Shown here: piece by piece, positions 62,558 to 64,000 of the stretch
Layout of the letters: every line of letters starts with the position of its first letter
Position numbering within the stretch: the first letter of the stretch is position 1
Assembly: GCF_934660935.1 (NCBI RefSeq)
Contig: NZ_CAKUIH010000004.1
Span: 1-64,000 of the forward strand
DNA from: an uncultured Parolsenella sp.
GTDB lineage: Bacteria > Actinomycetota > Coriobacteriia > Coriobacteriales > Atopobiaceae
DNA length: 64,000 nt
Reading direction: 5' to 3'
Notes under the pieces: generated by a model
Database searches by the model: none
What the model saw: the letters and a program-made list of their open reading frames with translations, nothing else
What the model was told of the DNA's origin: nothing
Position numbers and translations under genes: made by a program

Positions 62558-63790
62558 ATGAACAGGCTATTCGACAAGCTCATCGTGCTCACCTGCTGCC
62601 TCGTCGGCGCCTCGCGGCTACCGGTCGACGCGGCGCTGGTGGCGGCGCTTTGCCTCTCCGTCGCCTTGAGCGCGTGTGTCGAAACGCTACACGATAGCGC
62701 CCAGCGGCGCGGAAGCGGGATTGCATCGCTCGCGTTCATCGCCGCCTCGATTTTCGTGCCCGCGCTCGTCCCCTTCGCCCCGCTCGCGCTCTACGATGCC
62801 GCGCGGGGGTTCGACCGCGAGAGTCCCTCGCCGTTGCTTGGACGTGCGATGCTCTTCATGGTCGCGGTTGCCGCGCACCTTTGCTCGGGCAACCTATCGG
62901 CAGAGACGATCGCGCTCTCCACCGTGTTCGCGTTCGCCGCGACGTTGCTCTCCGTTCGCACCACGCAAGTCGAGCGCGAGTACGCTCGCAACGCCACCGT
63001 TCGTGACGACCTTCAGGAGCGCACGCTGCTGCTGGAGGCGAAAAACCGCGACCTCCTCGAGCGACAGGACTACGAGGTGCAGGTGGCGACCCTCGCCGAG
63101 CGTGCCCGCATCGCTCGCGAGATCCACGACAACGTTGGCCACCAGCTCACGCGCGTCAAGCTCCAGACGGATGCGCTGGCCATCGTCCACGAGGCGGACC
63201 CCGCCGCGGCAGCAGACTTCCAGAGCGTCGGCCGTGCCGTGGACGAAGCCCTCTCGCTTGTCCGCGCGAGTGTGCATGACCTCCACGACGACTCGTTTGA
63301 CCTCGGGCTTCAAGCCCATAAGGCAGCCGACGCCATCATGCGCGGCTCGAGCGTGAGAGTGGCGGTCGAGGTCTCCTGCGAGCACGTGCCCGCAAACGTG
63401 GGGGCTTGCCTTCTCGCCGTGATGCGCGAGGCCATGTCGAACGCACTGCGCCACGGGCACGCGGGAAGAATTGAGGTGCGTTGCCTCGAGCACCCAGCGC
63501 TGTGGCAGCTGTCCGTGCTTGACGACGGAGGAACGGCGGACAGTATGGCAGCGGCCGACATGGTAGCGGGCGCCGCCGGGACAGGCGCGTCGGCAGGTGA
63601 CGGGCATGGCGCATCGTCAGATCCGACGGCGGCTTCAGGCCAATTCCACACGAGCGACGGCATGGGCCTCGCATCCATGCGCGAGCGCGTTGAGGCGCTC
63701 AGCGGGTCCTTCTCGGCAGGACCGAGGCGTGACTCAGCCGGCTGGCGCGTGTTCGCATCGATTCCCAAGGAGAGGACTGGCGCAGCATGA
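62558..63790 (+). CDS. NarL-type sensor histidine kinase (HisKA_3)
   Basis: A 410-residue kinase with four or five membrane helices in the first 135 residues and a short cytoplasmic coiled coil (about 137-180). The HisKA_3 box is AREIHDNVGHQL with His190 as the phosphoacceptor. The HATPase region shows MREAMSNALRHGHA (N box) and a late GMGLASMRERV glycine box. An Ala/Gly/Ser-rich insert of about 35 residues lies between them. There is almost no extracellular loop, as in intramembrane-sensing kinases that watch envelope stress or drugs. No ribosome site precedes the ATG, but a TACAAT hexamer ends seven bases before it, so the message may be leaderless. The regulator gene overlaps its stop. Confidence 0.9.
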   Translation: MNRLFDKLIVLTCCLVGASRLPVDAALVAALCLSVALSACVETLHDSAQRRGSGIASLAFIAASIFVPALVPFAPLALYDAARGFDRESPSPLLGRAMLFMVAVAAHLCSGNLSAETIALSTVFAFAATLLSVRTTQVEREYARNATVRDDLQERTLLLEAKNRDLLERQDYEVQVATLAERARIAREIHDNVGHQLTRVKLQTDALAIVHEADPAAAADFQSVGRAVDEALSLVRASVHDLHDDSFDLGLQAHKAADAIMRGSSVRVAVEVSCEHVPANVGACLLAVMREAMSNALRHGHAGRIEVRCLEHPALWQLSVLDDGGTADSMAAADMVAGAAGTGASAGDGHGASSDPTAASGQFHTSDGMGLASMRERVEALSGSFSAGPRRDSAGWRVFASIPKERTGAA

Positions 63791-64000
63791 GGATCATCAT
63801 CGTCGACGACGACAAGCTGGTCTGCGATTCGCTCAAGATCATCCTGGGCGCGCAGCCCGGCATCGAAGTGGTGGGCCTCGGATCATCCGGCAATGACGCC
63901 GTAAGGCTGTTCTGCGAGCTTGCACCCGATGTGGCGCTTCTCGACATCCAGATGCCAGGACGTGACGGGCTCTCCGCCGCTCGCAAGATCCTTGCCGAGG
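63787..64000 (+). CDS. Response regulator, NarL/FixJ family, cut by the window end
   Basis: The first 71 residues are the start of a receiver domain: MRIIIVDDDKLVCDSLKII with acidic residues Asp7-Asp9, and the phosphoacceptor Asp53 in VALLDIQMPGRDGLSA. Its ATG overlaps the kinase stop (ATGA), so the two are coupled. The DNA-binding domain, expected to be LuxR-type from the kinase class, lies beyond the window. The divergent exporter operon is its likely target. Confidence 0.92.
   Translation, partial: MRIIIVDDDKLVCDSLKIILGAQPGIEVVGLGSSGNDAVRLFCELAPDVALLDIQMPGRDGLSAARKILAE

Overview
The window comes from a high-GC Gram-positive bacterium. The best guess is an actinobacterium of the class Coriobacteriia (Olsenella, Collinsella or Atopobium type). 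This rests on the linked block rapZ–whiA–gap–pgk–tpiA–gpmI–secG, a SpoIIE-type partner-switching module, Tat/lipoprotein signals, and fermentation genes (fucO, gldA). Species cannot be assigned without a database search.

Layout. 1-3800: tRNA-Gly, tRNA-Cys, tRNA-Gly and tRNA-Leu around a phosphatase gene and a fused STAS/anti-sigma-kinase gene. 4100-10270: an oligopeptide ABC importer operon (oppABCDF) with a readable promoter and an inverted repeat over its -35 box. 10600-18570: secG, lower glycolysis, whiA and rapZ, all on the minus strand. 18790-21560: a SixA-like phosphatase and a HelD-like helicase.

21730-26400: an initiator tRNA-fMet followed by three decaying copies of its 3' end, the footprint of serial insertions. 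Between them are a broken gene, an AlbA_2 regulator with iterated upstream repeats, and a PD-(D/E)XK nuclease-like gene. 26500-33530: a compact three-gene minus-strand operon that matches no system I can name: a 1260-residue protein joining winged helices, RNA-polymerase-alpha-CTD-like helix-hairpin-helices and a sigma-region-4-like helix-turn-helix; a ParB-fold protein; and a helicase. This is my main candidate for an undescribed (perhaps defence) system. 34160-46160: a second accessory cluster on the plus strand: a frameshifted serpin, TPR-type proteins, a large SNF2 ATPase with zinc ribbon, a four-CxxC-type zinc protein, two YbjN-like proteins and an AAA+ ATPase of the CbxX/SpoVK type.

46290-50010: cell-envelope genes (sulfatase-fold membrane protein, GtrB-like glycosyltransferase, GtrA-like flippase). 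50570-58630: carbohydrate genes (phosphoglucomutase, an EIIB-SIS fusion, an SDR, fucO, an AIM24-family protein, a lone EIIB, gldA). 58970-64000: an ABC-2 exporter (ATPase plus two permeases) divergent from a NarL-type two-component pair that runs off the window end.

Many spacers carry short imperfect tandem duplications, each with its own unit, and several long inverted repeats. No integrase, transposase, rRNA or CRISPR array was seen. All functions are inferred by eye from motifs; none was searched.
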